Source: Moritella sp.
Lineage (GTDB): Bacteria > Pseudomonadota > Gammaproteobacteria > Enterobacterales > Moritellaceae
Assembly (NCBI RefSeq): GCF_013215705.1
Contig: NZ_JABSQR010000001.1
Span: 16,677 to 80,676 of the forward strand
Reading direction: 5' to 3'
DNA length: 64,000 nt
Part shown: one piece after another, positions 47,073 through 55,933 of the stretch
Numbering within the stretch: the stretch's first letter is position 1
Layout of the letters: every line of letters starts with the position of its first letter
Made by a program: the position numbers and the translations under genes
Notes under the pieces: model-generated
What the model saw: the letters and a program-made list of their open reading frames with translations, nothing else
What the model was told of the DNA's origin: nothing
The model's database searches: none

Positions 47073-47086
47073 TTGATCTACATCAT
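47073..47086. promoter_or_regulatory. FNR-like site 2 upstream of nirB
   Basis: TTGATCTACATCAT matches the FNR consensus at 9 of 10 bases. Its centre is 64.5 bp before the ATG, giving room for a class II promoter whose start would be near 47121. Confidence 0.6.
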
Positions 47087-47143
47087 AATTATCTCTTAAG
47101 TAATACCTCAAAATACCTACATAATAAATATATAGGAATAATT

Positions 47144-49693
47144 ATGAGCAAAGTCAGACTGGTTATTATTGGTAACGGTATGGTTGGCCACCGTTACATT
47201 GAAGACTTAGTAGAAAAATCTGCAATTGAAGATTTTGATGTAACCGTTTTTTGTGAAGAACCCCGAGTTGCCTACGATCGTGTCCACCTCTCTTCTTATT
47301 TCTCTCACCATACTGCTGATGAATTATCATTAGTAAAAGAAGGTTTCTACGATAAGCACAATATCAATGTATTGATTGGTGAACGTGCTATTAATATTAA
47401 CCGTTCACAAAAAATAATTTATTCAAACTCTGGTCGTGAAATTAAATACGATAAGTTGATTATGGCGACAGGTTCAAAACCTTGGGTGCCACCAATTAAA
47501 GGTAACGAAAGCAAAGACTGTTTTGTGTACCGTACCATTGAAGATTTAAAAACCATTGAAGCAACAGCTAAACGCAGTAAAAGCGGCGTTGTTATCGGCG
47601 GCGGTTTATTAGGACTTGAAGCTGCTGGCGCATTAAAAGCGTTAGGTGTGCAAACTCATGTAATTGAGTTCTCTCCAGTGTTAATGGCAGAACAGCTAGA
47701 CCGTGAAGGCGGCGAGCAACTACGTAAGAAAATCGAAAAACTGGGCGTGCAAGTGCATACCAGTAAAAACACATTAGAAATTGTAGCTGAAGGTGAAACT
47801 GCACGTAACACCATGAAGTTTGCCGATGGTACTGAACTTGAAGTTGATTTCATCGTTTTCTCAACGGGTATTCGCCCACAAGACAAATTGGCACATCAAT
47901 CGGGTCTAGCAACGGGTCGTCGTGGTGGTATCACTATCAGTGACCATTGTATCACCAGTGACAATGATATTTATGCGATTGGTGAATGTGCATCTTGGAA
48001 TGAACAATTCTTTGGATTAGTTGCACCAGGTTACAAAATGGCTCAAGTTGCTGTTGACCATTTGTTAGGTAACGACAACGCATTTGAAGGCGCAGACATG
48101 AGTGCCAAGCTGAAACTGCTTGGTGTAAAAGTAGGCAGTATCGGTGATGCTAACGGACGTACGCCGGGCTGTAAGAGCTATGTATACTTGGATGAAGCAG
48201 AAGAAGTATACAAACGTATTATTGTTTCAGAAGACGGCAAGAAATTACTGGGCGCAGTATTAATCGGTGATACATCGGATTACGGTAGTCTATTACAATT
48301 TAAATTAAACAACATGGATTTACCTGAACATCCAGATAGTTTGATCTTACCTGCGCATGCGGGTGGCGATAAACCTGCGATGGGTGTTGATGCATTACCA
48401 GAGTCTGCAGTTCTGTGCTCTTGTTTTGATGTAACCAAAGGCAAAATTGCTGCTGCAGTTGCGGATGGTCATACAACAATGGCGGAAATCAAAGCGGTAA
48501 CGAAGGCTGGTACGGGTTGTGGTGGTTGTGTTCCACTTATTACTCAAGTATTGAATTCAGAATTGGCTAAATCTGGCATCGAAGTGAAAAACCACTTATG
48601 TAGTCATTTTGAATATTCCCGCCAAGAGCTATTCCATCTTATTCGTATCGAAGGCATTAAAACTTTTGAAGCGCTATTAAGCAAATACGGTAAAGGTTAC
48701 GGCTGTGAATTCTGTAAACCAATCGTTGCTTCAATCTTATCGTCTTGCTGGGGTGACCATGTATTAAGCCGTGACAATGTTGGCCTACAAGATACCCATG
48801 ATAACTTCCTTGGTAATATGCAAAAAGACGGTACTTATTCAGTGATCCCACGTATGGCTGGTGGTGAAGTCACACCACAAGCATTAGCTGTATTAGCTGA
48901 AGTTGCTGCTGAGTATAACCTGTATACCAAGATCACTGGCGCACAGCGTATTGGTTTGTTCGGTGCCCATAAAGGTGATTTACCAACAATCTGGAAAAAA
49001 CTGATTGCGGGTGGTTATGAAACGGGGCAAGCGTATGCAAAAGCACTGCGTATGGCAAAAACCTGTGTTGGTAGTACTTGGTGCCGTTTTGGTGTTCAAG
49101 ACAGTGTCGGCCTCGGTGTATTACTTGAAAACCGCTATAAAGGTATTCGTACGCCACACAAAATGAAGTTTGGTGTATCCGGTTGTACCCGTGAATGTGC
49201 TGAAGCGCAGGGTAAAGATTTAGGTATTATCGCCACAGACGCTGGTTGGAATATGTATGTGTGTGGTAACGGCGGTATGAAGCCGCGTCACGCTGACTTG
49301 TTAGCATCAGATTTAGATGAAGCAACATTGCTTAAATATATCGACCGTTTCTTAATGTTCTATGTGCGCACAGCAGACAAGCTACAACGTACGTCGGTAT
49401 GGATGGATAACTTAGAGGGTGGTGTTGATTATCTACGTGAAGTGGTTGTTAATGACAAACTGGGTATCAATGAACAGTTAGAAACAGACATCAATAAACT
49501 GATCACTGAGTACAGATGTGAATGGTCTGAAGTAGTCGAAAGTGAAGAACAGCAAAAACGTTTCGCTCACTTTATTAATAGCGATGAACAAGACAGCAAT
49601 GTGCGCTTTGTGAGCGCCCGTGACCAACATCGTCCCGCGTCAATTGAAGAGAAAGCCGATATTTATACAATCACTGTGGAGGAACACGCATGA
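47144..49693 (+). CDS. nirB: Nitrite reductase (NADH) large subunit
   Basis: 849-aa siroheme enzyme that reduces nitrite to ammonium with NADH in the cytoplasm. Order: FAD/NAD(P)H oxidoreductase module (VIIGNGMVGHRYIEDL; second nucleotide loop GGGLLGLEAAG), BFD-like [2Fe-2S] module (LCSCFDVTKGK.. GCGGCVPL), siroheme/[4Fe-4S] domain (CVGSTWCRFG, GCTRECAEAQGKDLG). The length matches E. coli NirB (847). The ATG at 47144 follows AGGAATAATT. First gene of nirBDC, preceded by two FNR-like sites; anaerobic induction is expected. Confidence 0.97.
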   Translation: MSKVRLVIIGNGMVGHRYIEDLVEKSAIEDFDVTVFCEEPRVAYDRVHLSSYFSHHTADELSLVKEGFYDKHNINVLIGERAININRSQKIIYSNSGREIKYDKLIMATGSKPWVPPIKGNESKDCFVYRTIEDLKTIEATAKRSKSGVVIGGGLLGLEAAGALKALGVQTHVIEFSPVLMAEQLDREGGEQLRKKIEKLGVQVHTSKNTLEIVAEGETARNTMKFADGTELEVDFIVFSTGIRPQDKLAHQSGLATGRRGGITISDHCITSDNDIYAIGECASWNEQFFGLVAPGYKMAQVAVDHLLGNDNAFEGADMSAKLKLLGVKVGSIGDANGRTPGCKSYVYLDEAEEVYKRIIVSEDGKKLLGAVLIGDTSDYGSLLQFKLNNMDLPEHPDSLILPAHAGGDKPAMGVDALPESAVLCSCFDVTKGKIAAAVADGHTTMAEIKAVTKAGTGCGGCVPLITQVLNSELAKSGIEVKNHLCSHFEYSRQELFHLIRIEGIKTFEALLSKYGKGYGCEFCKPIVASILSSCWGDHVLSRDNVGLQDTHDNFLGNMQKDGTYSVIPRMAGGEVTPQALAVLAEVAAEYNLYTKITGAQRIGLFGAHKGDLPTIWKKLIAGGYETGQAYAKALRMAKTCVGSTWCRFGVQDSVGLGVLLENRYKGIRTPHKMKFGVSGCTRECAEAQGKDLGIIATDAGWNMYVCGNGGMKPRHADLLASDLDEATLLKYIDRFLMFYVRTADKLQRTSVWMDNLEGGVDYLREVVVNDKLGINEQLETDINKLITEYRCEWSEVVESEEQQKRFAHFINSDEQDSNVRFVSARDQHRPASIEEKADIYTITVEEHA

Positions 49694-50016
49694 GTAAATG
49701 GATTAACGTTTGCCAACTAAACGATATCACCCCCAAGACTGGTGTATGCGCACTGATTAATGGTAAACAAGTTGCGATCTTTCGTCCACGTGACAACGAT
49801 GAGTTGTTTGCTATCGACAATATGGATCCGTTTGCGAAATCAAATGTGCTTTCACGTGGTTTAATTTGTGAACATGACGAGCAACTGTGGGTAGCAAGCC
49901 CGTTAAAGAAACAACGCTTTAACTTAACAACGGGTCAATGTTTAGAAAATGATCTGGTATCACTCGCGACATATAAAGTACGGGTGAACAAAGATGCTGT
50001 TGAGATTAATGCTTAA
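49690..50016 (+). CDS. nirD: Nitrite reductase (NADH) small subunit
   Basis: 108 aa Rieske-like partner of NirB, of the NirD kind that lacks Rieske cysteine/histidine ligands; none of the CxH...CxxH signature is present here (QVAIFRPRDNDELFAIDNMD). Overlaps the nirB stop by four bases (ATGA), showing translational coupling. Confidence 0.93.
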   Translation: MSKWINVCQLNDITPKTGVCALINGKQVAIFRPRDNDELFAIDNMDPFAKSNVLSRGLICEHDEQLWVASPLKKQRFNLTTGQCLENDLVSLATYKVRVNKDAVEINA

Positions 50017-50035
50017 TTATTAAAGGAAGTCCCTT

Positions 50036-50863
50036 ATGTATGCAGACACAATAAAAAAATGTTCAGCGAACGCTGCGCGGATCGTAAAGTTAGATAAGAC
50101 TGATCCAATTAGTTTTCTTATCAGCGGTGCAATGGCGGGTGCCTATGTTGGTCTTGGTATTATTTTGATCTTCACGTTAGGTAATATGGTTGATCCATCG
50201 ATTCGTCCGTTAGTGATGGGCGCTACATTCGGTATTGCCTTAACGTTAGTGATTATCGCGGGTTCTGAACTGTTTACTGGTCACACTATGTTTTTAGCGT
50301 TAGGTGCTAAAACGGGTGCCATTACTTGGGGTGATAACTTACGTATCTTACCAAAAACATGGTTATATAATCTGATTGGTTCCATCGCCGTTGCCGCGTT
50401 ATTTTATTATGCTGGTGGTGGTAAATTATTAGGCAACTCAGAAAGCTTAGTGCACAAAGTGGCATTAGCGAAAACGACTGCACCAGCAATGACCTTACTG
50501 TTTAAAGGTATCTTATGTAACTGGTTAGTCTGTCTCGCAATCTGGATGTGTCAGCGTGTTGAAGGCACAGGTAAATTCATCGCTATCTGGTGGTGTCTGT
50601 TAGCATTCATCGCGTGTGGTTACGAGCATTCAATTGCTAACATGACTATCTTTGCAATGTCTTATTTCGGTGATAGCCAAGAAGCGTTCAACCTGGTTGG
50701 TGTCGGTCATAACCTATTATGGGTTTCACTCGGTAACATTATTTCTGGTACTGCATTCATGGGGCTAGGCTACTGGTACTCAACACCAAAAGCAGAACGT
50801 CCGGTAGTAAATCAAGACGCTGTAAAAGCGACAACAGTTACGGGTAAGACAGCTAAAGCATAA
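50036..50863 (+). CDS. nirC: Nitrite transporter of the FNT family (NirC)
   Basis: 275-aa inner-membrane channel, formate/nitrite transporter fold with six membrane helices. The pore hallmarks are present: AGSELFTGHTM, GNxxG-type GNIISGTAFMGLGYWY, and the central CNWLVCLA. It imports nitrite and may export it. It sits 20 bp after nirD with AAAGGAAG as SD. The protein has a C-terminal polar extension. Last gene of the operon, before a terminator. Confidence 0.94.
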   Translation: MYADTIKKCSANAARIVKLDKTDPISFLISGAMAGAYVGLGIILIFTLGNMVDPSIRPLVMGATFGIALTLVIIAGSELFTGHTMFLALGAKTGAITWGDNLRILPKTWLYNLIGSIAVAALFYYAGGGKLLGNSESLVHKVALAKTTAPAMTLLFKGILCNWLVCLAIWMCQRVEGTGKFIAIWWCLLAFIACGYEHSIANMTIFAMSYFGDSQEAFNLVGVGHNLLWVSLGNIISGTAFMGLGYWYSTPKAERPVVNQDAVKATTVTGKTAKA

Positions 50864-50901
50864 TTTATTTATTGAATAGTTGAATCTAGCTTAATATTGA
50901 T

Positions 50902-50935
50902 AAACGCCTCCTTAAATCAAGGGGGCGTTTTTGTT
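50902..50935 (+). terminator. Terminator of nirBDC
   Basis: AAACGCCTCCTT pairs with AAGGGGGCGTTT (one G/U pair), followed by TTGTTTTATT. Confidence 0.88.
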
Positions 50936-50957
50936 TTATTTATAAATCAAGTATTGC

Positions 50958-50973
50958 TATGATCTGTATCACA
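50958..50973. promoter_or_regulatory. CRP-like site upstream of the barrel protein
   Basis: TATGATCTGTATCACA agrees with TGTGA-N6-TCACA at 9 of 10 positions. It lies 155 bp before the start of the next gene. Confidence 0.4.
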
Positions 50974-51112
50974 AATGCAACTATTTACTTATAGGTATTT
51001 ATGGGTGGCGCTAAAAGCAGTAGTCGTTAACTTTTTTTGATGTTATATAATATATATTAAAGAGTTATTAAGTTTCTAGTTAATAGAGCGTAAAATAATA
51101 AATAAAGGATTA

Positions 51113-51721
51113 ATGATGAAAAAATTAATTGGATTAGCTGCTTTTCTTTTAGCTACCTCCGCTGCTCATGCAAACGTACAACAAAATTTTGATGAAGATC
51201 TAACACCTAAATATAAAGGTTTCTATGTTGGTGTTGGTGTTGGTAATACAACATTCGATAATTATGATGATGACGACGATGCATCAGAATCCGATATAGA
51301 TGGACAAACTGTAAAAATATTAGCTGGTTATCAGTTTGGTAGAGTTTTTGCACTAGAAGGGCAGTATACAAAATATAGTGATATTAAAAATGACGTTAAT
51401 GATTATTCTTGGTCACCGACATCTGTTTCTTTGAGCGCTAACCTTGGTTACAGTTTTGATAATGGCCTACGTCCGTTTGGTCTTTTAGGTGTTTCTGCGT
51501 TGGACTTAGGTGAGTCATATAAAAGCTTAGAGGACGACAGTAGCGGTGCAGTACGTTATGGTTTTGGTCTTGAGTACGCACCTGTACAACTTAAGGGTTT
51601 TTCAGCGCGTGTTGGTTATGAAGTCGATTTATTCGCAATTGAATATGTAGGACCTGACTATAGCAAAACAAAAGATTATACTCTCGAATCATTCTATGTT
51701 TCAGCGTCTTATAAATTTTAA
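51113..51721 (+). CDS. Outer-membrane beta-barrel protein (OmpA/OprF-N-like family)
   Basis: 202 aa. Signal peptide MMKKLIGLAAFLLATSAAHA, then alternating hydrophobic and polar strands such as GFYVGVGVGNTTF, GQTVKILAGYQF, and a C-terminal FYVSASYKF, ending in aromatic F as in barrels. An acidic loop DNYDDDDDASESD (calcium-binding-like) follows the first strand. About eight strands are expected. Function unknown. The first ATG (51113) is immediately followed by a second; AAAGGA precedes them. Confidence 0.82.
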   Translation: MMKKLIGLAAFLLATSAAHANVQQNFDEDLTPKYKGFYVGVGVGNTTFDNYDDDDDASESDIDGQTVKILAGYQFGRVFALEGQYTKYSDIKNDVNDYSWSPTSVSLSANLGYSFDNGLRPFGLLGVSALDLGESYKSLEDDSSGAVRYGFGLEYAPVQLKGFSARVGYEVDLFAIEYVGPDYSKTKDYTLESFYVSASYKF

Positions 51722-51742
51722 TTAAATCGAATATTTAAAAAT

Positions 51743-51776
51743 AAAAAAATCAATCGTTTACACGGTTGGTTTTTTT
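51743..51776. terminator. Terminator after the barrel protein
   Basis: Stem of A7-TCAATCG with CGGTTGG-T7 (two G/U pairs), loop TTTACA; symmetric A and T tracts. Confidence 0.8.
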
Positions 51777-51897
51777 ATATGCAGCATGCTCTCCTCTAAT
51801 CCTTTAAATCATGGCTTTATCGACTTTATCTGTAATCTTGTAAGACTTCTGCTAAACTGCGCGGCATATCGTTTTTGTTGTGTTTAGTAAGGTCATT

Positions 51898-53196
51898 ATG
51901 GGTTTTTCTGCTTTAAATCTGAATCAAAATTTAATTAATACTGTTACCAAGTTAGGCTATGAAACGCCGACACCAATTCAAGCTCAGGCTATTCCAGCAA
52001 TCCTGGAAGGGCGTGACATCATGGGTGGTGCACAGACTGGTACAGGTAAAACGGCTGCGTTTGCATTACCTATAATCCATCAGTTAATGGCCCAGCAGTT
52101 AACAGCTAACGCAACAGAAGCAACGGCTAAAAAACAAATCCGTGCTTTAATATTAACGCCAACGCGTGAATTATCACAGCAAGTACACAAAAGCTTTGTG
52201 ACCTATAGTGAAGACAGCGAATTAACGGCTGAACTTGTTTACGGTGGTGTTAGCATTAACCCACAAGTAAAAGCGCTGGCACAAGGTGCTGACATTTTAG
52301 TGGCAACACCAGGTCGTTTACTTGATCTATTAGATCGTGAAACGCTAACACTTGAGTTTGTTGAAAAGATTGTATTCGATGAAGCTGACCGTATGCTCGA
52401 TATGGGCTTTATGGACGAAATTCGTCGTATCTTAAAACACTTACCGAAAAAACGTCAAACTATGTTGTTCTCGGCAACATTCGATGATGCGATCTTTAAA
52501 CTAAGCAAGAGCTTGTTAAACGATCCATTGTTAGTCGAAGTTGATACCCGTAATGCTGCCGCAGAGCAAGTAGAGCAAATTATTTATGCGGTTGATAACG
52601 ATCGTAAACGTGAATTAACGTCTTACCTAATCGGTTCTCGCAACTGGCATCAAGTACTTATTTTTACACGTACTAAGCAGGGCGCAGATAGCTTAGCAAA
52701 AGAAATGTGCAAAGATGGTATTAAGACAATCGCTGTACACGGTGACAAATCACAGGGCGCACGTGAACGTGGTCTTGAAGACTTCAAAAATGGTAAAGTT
52801 CGCGCATTAGTGGCGACAGATGTTGCTGCACGTGGTCTTGATATCGAACAGCTTAAGCATGTGATCAATTTTGAATTACCGTTTAAAGCAGAAGATTACA
52901 TTCACCGTATTGGACGTACCGGTCGTGCTGGTTTATCTGGTACTGCTACGTCGTTAGTAAGCATTGGTGAAAACTGGTTGTTAGAAGAAATCGAAACACT
53001 GCTTGATACCCGTTTAGTTGCACAGTGGTTACCGGGTTATGAACCTGACCTGAGCAAGCCTGCTGATGATGGTCGTAATAGTGGCGGTAAAAGTAAAGGC
53101 AATGGCCGTACTGATGACAAACGTCGTGCTAAAAACCGTTCTTATGGTAAGAAAACTAATAATCGCGCGAAGAAAGACGTAAAACCAAGTCGTTAA
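51898..53196 (+). CDS. rhlE: ATP-dependent RNA helicase, RhlE family
   Basis: 432 aa. N-terminus MGFSALNLNQNLINTVTKLG and AQTGTGKTAAF are close to E. coli RhlE; DEAD box in VFDEADRML, SAT, and YIHRIGRTGRAG complete the core. A basic, glycine-rich tail (GGKSKGNGRTDDKRRAK...) provides RNA binding. RhlE works in rRNA maturation and the degradosome. The ATG at 51898 has AAGG 7 nt upstream; an in-frame GTG at 51880 lies further up without SD. Second DEAD-box gene of the window. Confidence 0.9.
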   Translation: MGFSALNLNQNLINTVTKLGYETPTPIQAQAIPAILEGRDIMGGAQTGTGKTAAFALPIIHQLMAQQLTANATEATAKKQIRALILTPTRELSQQVHKSFVTYSEDSELTAELVYGGVSINPQVKALAQGADILVATPGRLLDLLDRETLTLEFVEKIVFDEADRMLDMGFMDEIRRILKHLPKKRQTMLFSATFDDAIFKLSKSLLNDPLLVEVDTRNAAAEQVEQIIYAVDNDRKRELTSYLIGSRNWHQVLIFTRTKQGADSLAKEMCKDGIKTIAVHGDKSQGARERGLEDFKNGKVRALVATDVAARGLDIEQLKHVINFELPFKAEDYIHRIGRTGRAGLSGTATSLVSIGENWLLEEIETLLDTRLVAQWLPGYEPDLSKPADDGRNSGGKSKGNGRTDDKRRAKNRSYGKKTNNRAKKDVKPSR

Positions 53197-53262
53197 TTCG
53201 ATTGATTACGTTTAAATAAGTGTGCTCAGATTTGTGTACTTATAAATAGATTAGTTCATATG

Positions 53263-53296
53263 AATGGCTAAGGTTGAGAGACCTTAGCCATTTTTG
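53263..53296 (+). terminator. Terminator of rhlE
   Basis: AATGGCTAAGGT and ACCTTAGCCATT form a perfect 12-bp stem with loop TGAGAG and a following T run. Confidence 0.9.
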
Positions 53297-53386
53297 TTTG
53301 TCGCTTCTCTGCAAAACTTGCCTCGGTGATGAAATACGATTAATTTAATAACAGGACTCAACGTTACTTTATATTAAGGTCGATAC

Positions 53387-54331
53387 ATGGACTCTGTTAC
53401 ACAAATTGTATTAGGTGGCGCTATTGGTGCTGCTATCGGTCATAAACAACTAGGCCGAAGTGCGTTAGTTATTGGCGGTATCTTAGGCACATTGCCAGAT
53501 TTAGATGTGTTTATGCCCGCGGCTGATGCTGTTGAAAGCTTCACTGAACACCGCAGTTTCTCACATTCCTTATTTGTGTTATTTCCTTTCGCATTTATCT
53601 GTTTTGCCGCACTTAAGCTTAAATTTAAAACCGATGTCATTTCTAACCAACGGCTGTTTTGGCTTTGTTGTCTAACCTTGATTACTCATCCTATTCTTGA
53701 TGCATTTACCAGTTATGGTACGCAGTTATTTTGGCCGTTAGCGGGACACCCCATTTCTATCGCCTCGATATTTGTTATCGATCCGCTTTATACGATCCCA
53801 TTATTAGTCGGTTGTATTTATCTGTGGCGCAGTAAAGGAAATAAAGAGAGTCAGAAGCAACGAAAGGCGAGGCGAGTTAATCATATTGGCTTAATGCTAA
53901 GTAGTGGTTATTTATTATTGAGTGTCTTGATTCAAACGCAGATGCTTAACAAAGTTGAACTGGCTTTACAGAGCAAAGGGATACCCAGTGATAAGGTGTT
54001 TATCTCACCGCTTTATCCAAGCCTTAACTGGTGGATTGCTATCGTGGTTGATGGTGATACTTATTATGATGTAGAACTGAATGTGTTGACCAACATGCTT
54101 GATATGTCGCCAAAGCAAGATTTAGGTCATGGCGTAGTCGAATTGACAACCCCCGTTTTAGCCGCACTAGACTGGTTTACCAATGGCTTTATTCGTCTAG
54201 AAGATGTAGATGGACGTTTAGTCGCCACCGACCTTAGAATGAAAACTGGCTCTGTTGGTTATGCGTTTAAATTTGCGCTGGCAGAAAAGGATACGGATGG
54301 TTGGAAGGCAATCTCGCCATTAAGATTATAA
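53387..54331 (+). CDS. YdjM/DUF457-type membrane-bound metal-dependent hydrolase
   Basis: 314 aa with an N-terminal IVLGGAIGAAIG, HRSFSHSLF and THPILDAFTSYGTQLFWPLAG, histidine- and aspartate-rich motifs of the LexA-regulated YdjM / DUF457 family in the inner membrane. Four or five membrane helices, then a soluble C-terminal domain. Biochemical activity is not established for the family. The start is ATG 53387. It is followed by a region with the TATAAT-containing 13-mer at 54361. Confidence 0.8.
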   Translation: MDSVTQIVLGGAIGAAIGHKQLGRSALVIGGILGTLPDLDVFMPAADAVESFTEHRSFSHSLFVLFPFAFICFAALKLKFKTDVISNQRLFWLCCLTLITHPILDAFTSYGTQLFWPLAGHPISIASIFVIDPLYTIPLLVGCIYLWRSKGNKESQKQRKARRVNHIGLMLSSGYLLLSVLIQTQMLNKVELALQSKGIPSDKVFISPLYPSLNWWIAIVVDGDTYYDVELNVLTNMLDMSPKQDLGHGVVELTTPVLAALDWFTNGFIRLEDVDGRLVATDLRMKTGSVGYAFKFALAEKDTDGWKAISPLRL

Positions 54332-54360
54332 TCTAAATACATTCATATTCCGTTCAGCTA

Positions 54361-54421
54361 GTTTGGGTATAATCCCTATCTATAGTAAACTTCTATTTAT
54401 AGCTACTTTCTATCTATAGTA
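54361..54421 (+). promoter_or_regulatory. Promoter-like region of ycjX with direct repeats
   Basis: GTTTGGGTATAAT at 54361-54373 is identical to the end of the inverted repeat at 27063-27075. Two copies of CTATCTATAGTAA follow at 54377 and 54410. Confidence 0.45.
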
Positions 54422-54475
54422 AGCTGATATTAATAGTAATCATTGTTCTCCTTCCTTTAACCATGAAGTAGGTAT

Positions 54476-55933
54476 ATGCGAGACTCAGACAAAAAGTTTT
54501 CCAAATTAATGAATAAAGCATCCCGCAAAGCGACCTCTCTTAAAGAAGAAGGGCTAGCGAGTATTGCTAAGCTGCAGAACCGTTACTTTTGTATTGGTAT
54601 TACAGGCTTAAGTAAAAGTGGTAAATCGACGTTTATCACTAGCTTAATTAATCAATTGATGCACCATGAAAAAGCAAGCCTCGCTGGTTTTTCACCGGTA
54701 TTAAGTGAACGTCTCCTTGGTGTGAAAATGCACCCGCTAGCGGATGCTGATATTCCGGTATTTCCGTATGACAAGAACTACCAAAGTCTAACGCAAGCAG
54801 AAGCCAAATGGCCTGCATCAACGACTAATATTAGCGGTTGTTTACTTGAATTAAGACTATCGCGTTCGGGACGACGTTTAAATCCGTTAAAAGCAGAGCA
54901 GTTCTCTTTGTTCCTTGAAATTCGTGATTATCCGGGTGAATGGTTACTCGATTTACCGTTACGTGAAATGAGCTTTGCACGTTGGAGCGAACAATGCCAA
55001 GCGCAGTATCAAGCATCACCACGACGGGAACTGATGGGGGAATTGTTGGATGAATTAACGCAGCTAGACCCATTGTCAGCCGTTGACCACGCTGTGTTGA
55101 CATCATTGAACACCAAATTTGTGCAGTTTCTTCATGACTGTAAATACAAAAACAGCAGTTTGAGTTTGATCCAACCTGGGCGTTTTTTATTACCGGGTAC
55201 GGTTGAGGATACAGAACTATTGAACTTCGTGCCTTTACTTGGCTGTCAGCAATACAGTGACGATGTGCTTAATGGTGCGGCTGACAACAGCTATTACAAG
55301 TATTGCCAGCGTAATTATCAAGGCTATGTGAAGCATTTGGTTGAACCATTTTACAAAACATTCTTTAGCCGTATTGACCGACAATTAGTGCTGGTGGATG
55401 TCGTTAATACCTTAAATTCAGGGCCTGAATATCTTGATGATATGCGCCAAGCATTAACTAGCATTACTGAGAGCTTTTCGTATGGACGTCAAAATCGATT
55501 AGTGCAATTATTTAAGCCTAAAATAGACAAGGTTGTGTTTGCCGCAACTAAAATCGATCAGGTGTTAAGTGAGGATCACGATGCGGTTCGTCAGCTATTG
55601 GGTGTCATTGTCAAACAAGCTTATAAGAGCGCGCAGCATGAAGGCGTACAACCCATTTGTGAAGCAACAGCGGCGGTTCGTTCTTCTAAAGAAATAAAGC
55701 ATCAAGGCGATCGTGGTATAGCCGGACGCGGTGTGGATGGTGAACTGATTGGTTACATTCATCCAACCATACCAACGCGTATCCCGGAGGGTGATCAATG
55801 GCAGCCATTTTTAGATTGGCAAATACCCTTGTTAAATCCACCACAAGGACTGTCGTACAGTAATCAGGATGTATTACCACATATTCGAATTGATACTATT
55901 TTAAATGAATTAATAGGGGACAAATGCCTATGA
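54476..55933 (+). CDS. ycjX: YcjX-family P-loop protein
   Basis: 485 aa. P-loop GLSKSGKST about residue 44-52, GTPase-like fold with NTxQ... and DVVNTLN segments, and FAATKIDQVL as the NKxD-equivalent. E. coli YcjX is a phage-shock/envelope-stress-linked GTPase-like protein, transcribed with ycjF. The stop overlaps the next gene's start by 10 bp, so they are translationally coupled. The ATG at 54476 has GAAGTAGG upstream. Confidence 0.9.
   Translation: MRDSDKKFSKLMNKASRKATSLKEEGLASIAKLQNRYFCIGITGLSKSGKSTFITSLINQLMHHEKASLAGFSPVLSERLLGVKMHPLADADIPVFPYDKNYQSLTQAEAKWPASTTNISGCLLELRLSRSGRRLNPLKAEQFSLFLEIRDYPGEWLLDLPLREMSFARWSEQCQAQYQASPRRELMGELLDELTQLDPLSAVDHAVLTSLNTKFVQFLHDCKYKNSSLSLIQPGRFLLPGTVEDTELLNFVPLLGCQQYSDDVLNGAADNSYYKYCQRNYQGYVKHLVEPFYKTFFSRIDRQLVLVDVVNTLNSGPEYLDDMRQALTSITESFSYGRQNRLVQLFKPKIDKVVFAATKIDQVLSEDHDAVRQLLGVIVKQAYKSAQHEGVQPICEATAAVRSSKEIKHQGDRGIAGRGVDGELIGYIHPTIPTRIPEGDQWQPFLDWQIPLLNPPQGLSYSNQDVLPHIRIDTILNELIGDKCL

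Larger units (their letters stand above)
46629..47143. other. Shared glg/nir divergent regulatory region
   Basis: 515 bp between glg (minus) and nir (plus). Contains a CRP-like site, two FNR-like sites and three GGTA motifs (46715-46744) that partly resemble NarL/NarP heptamers. No gene. Confidence 0.6.
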
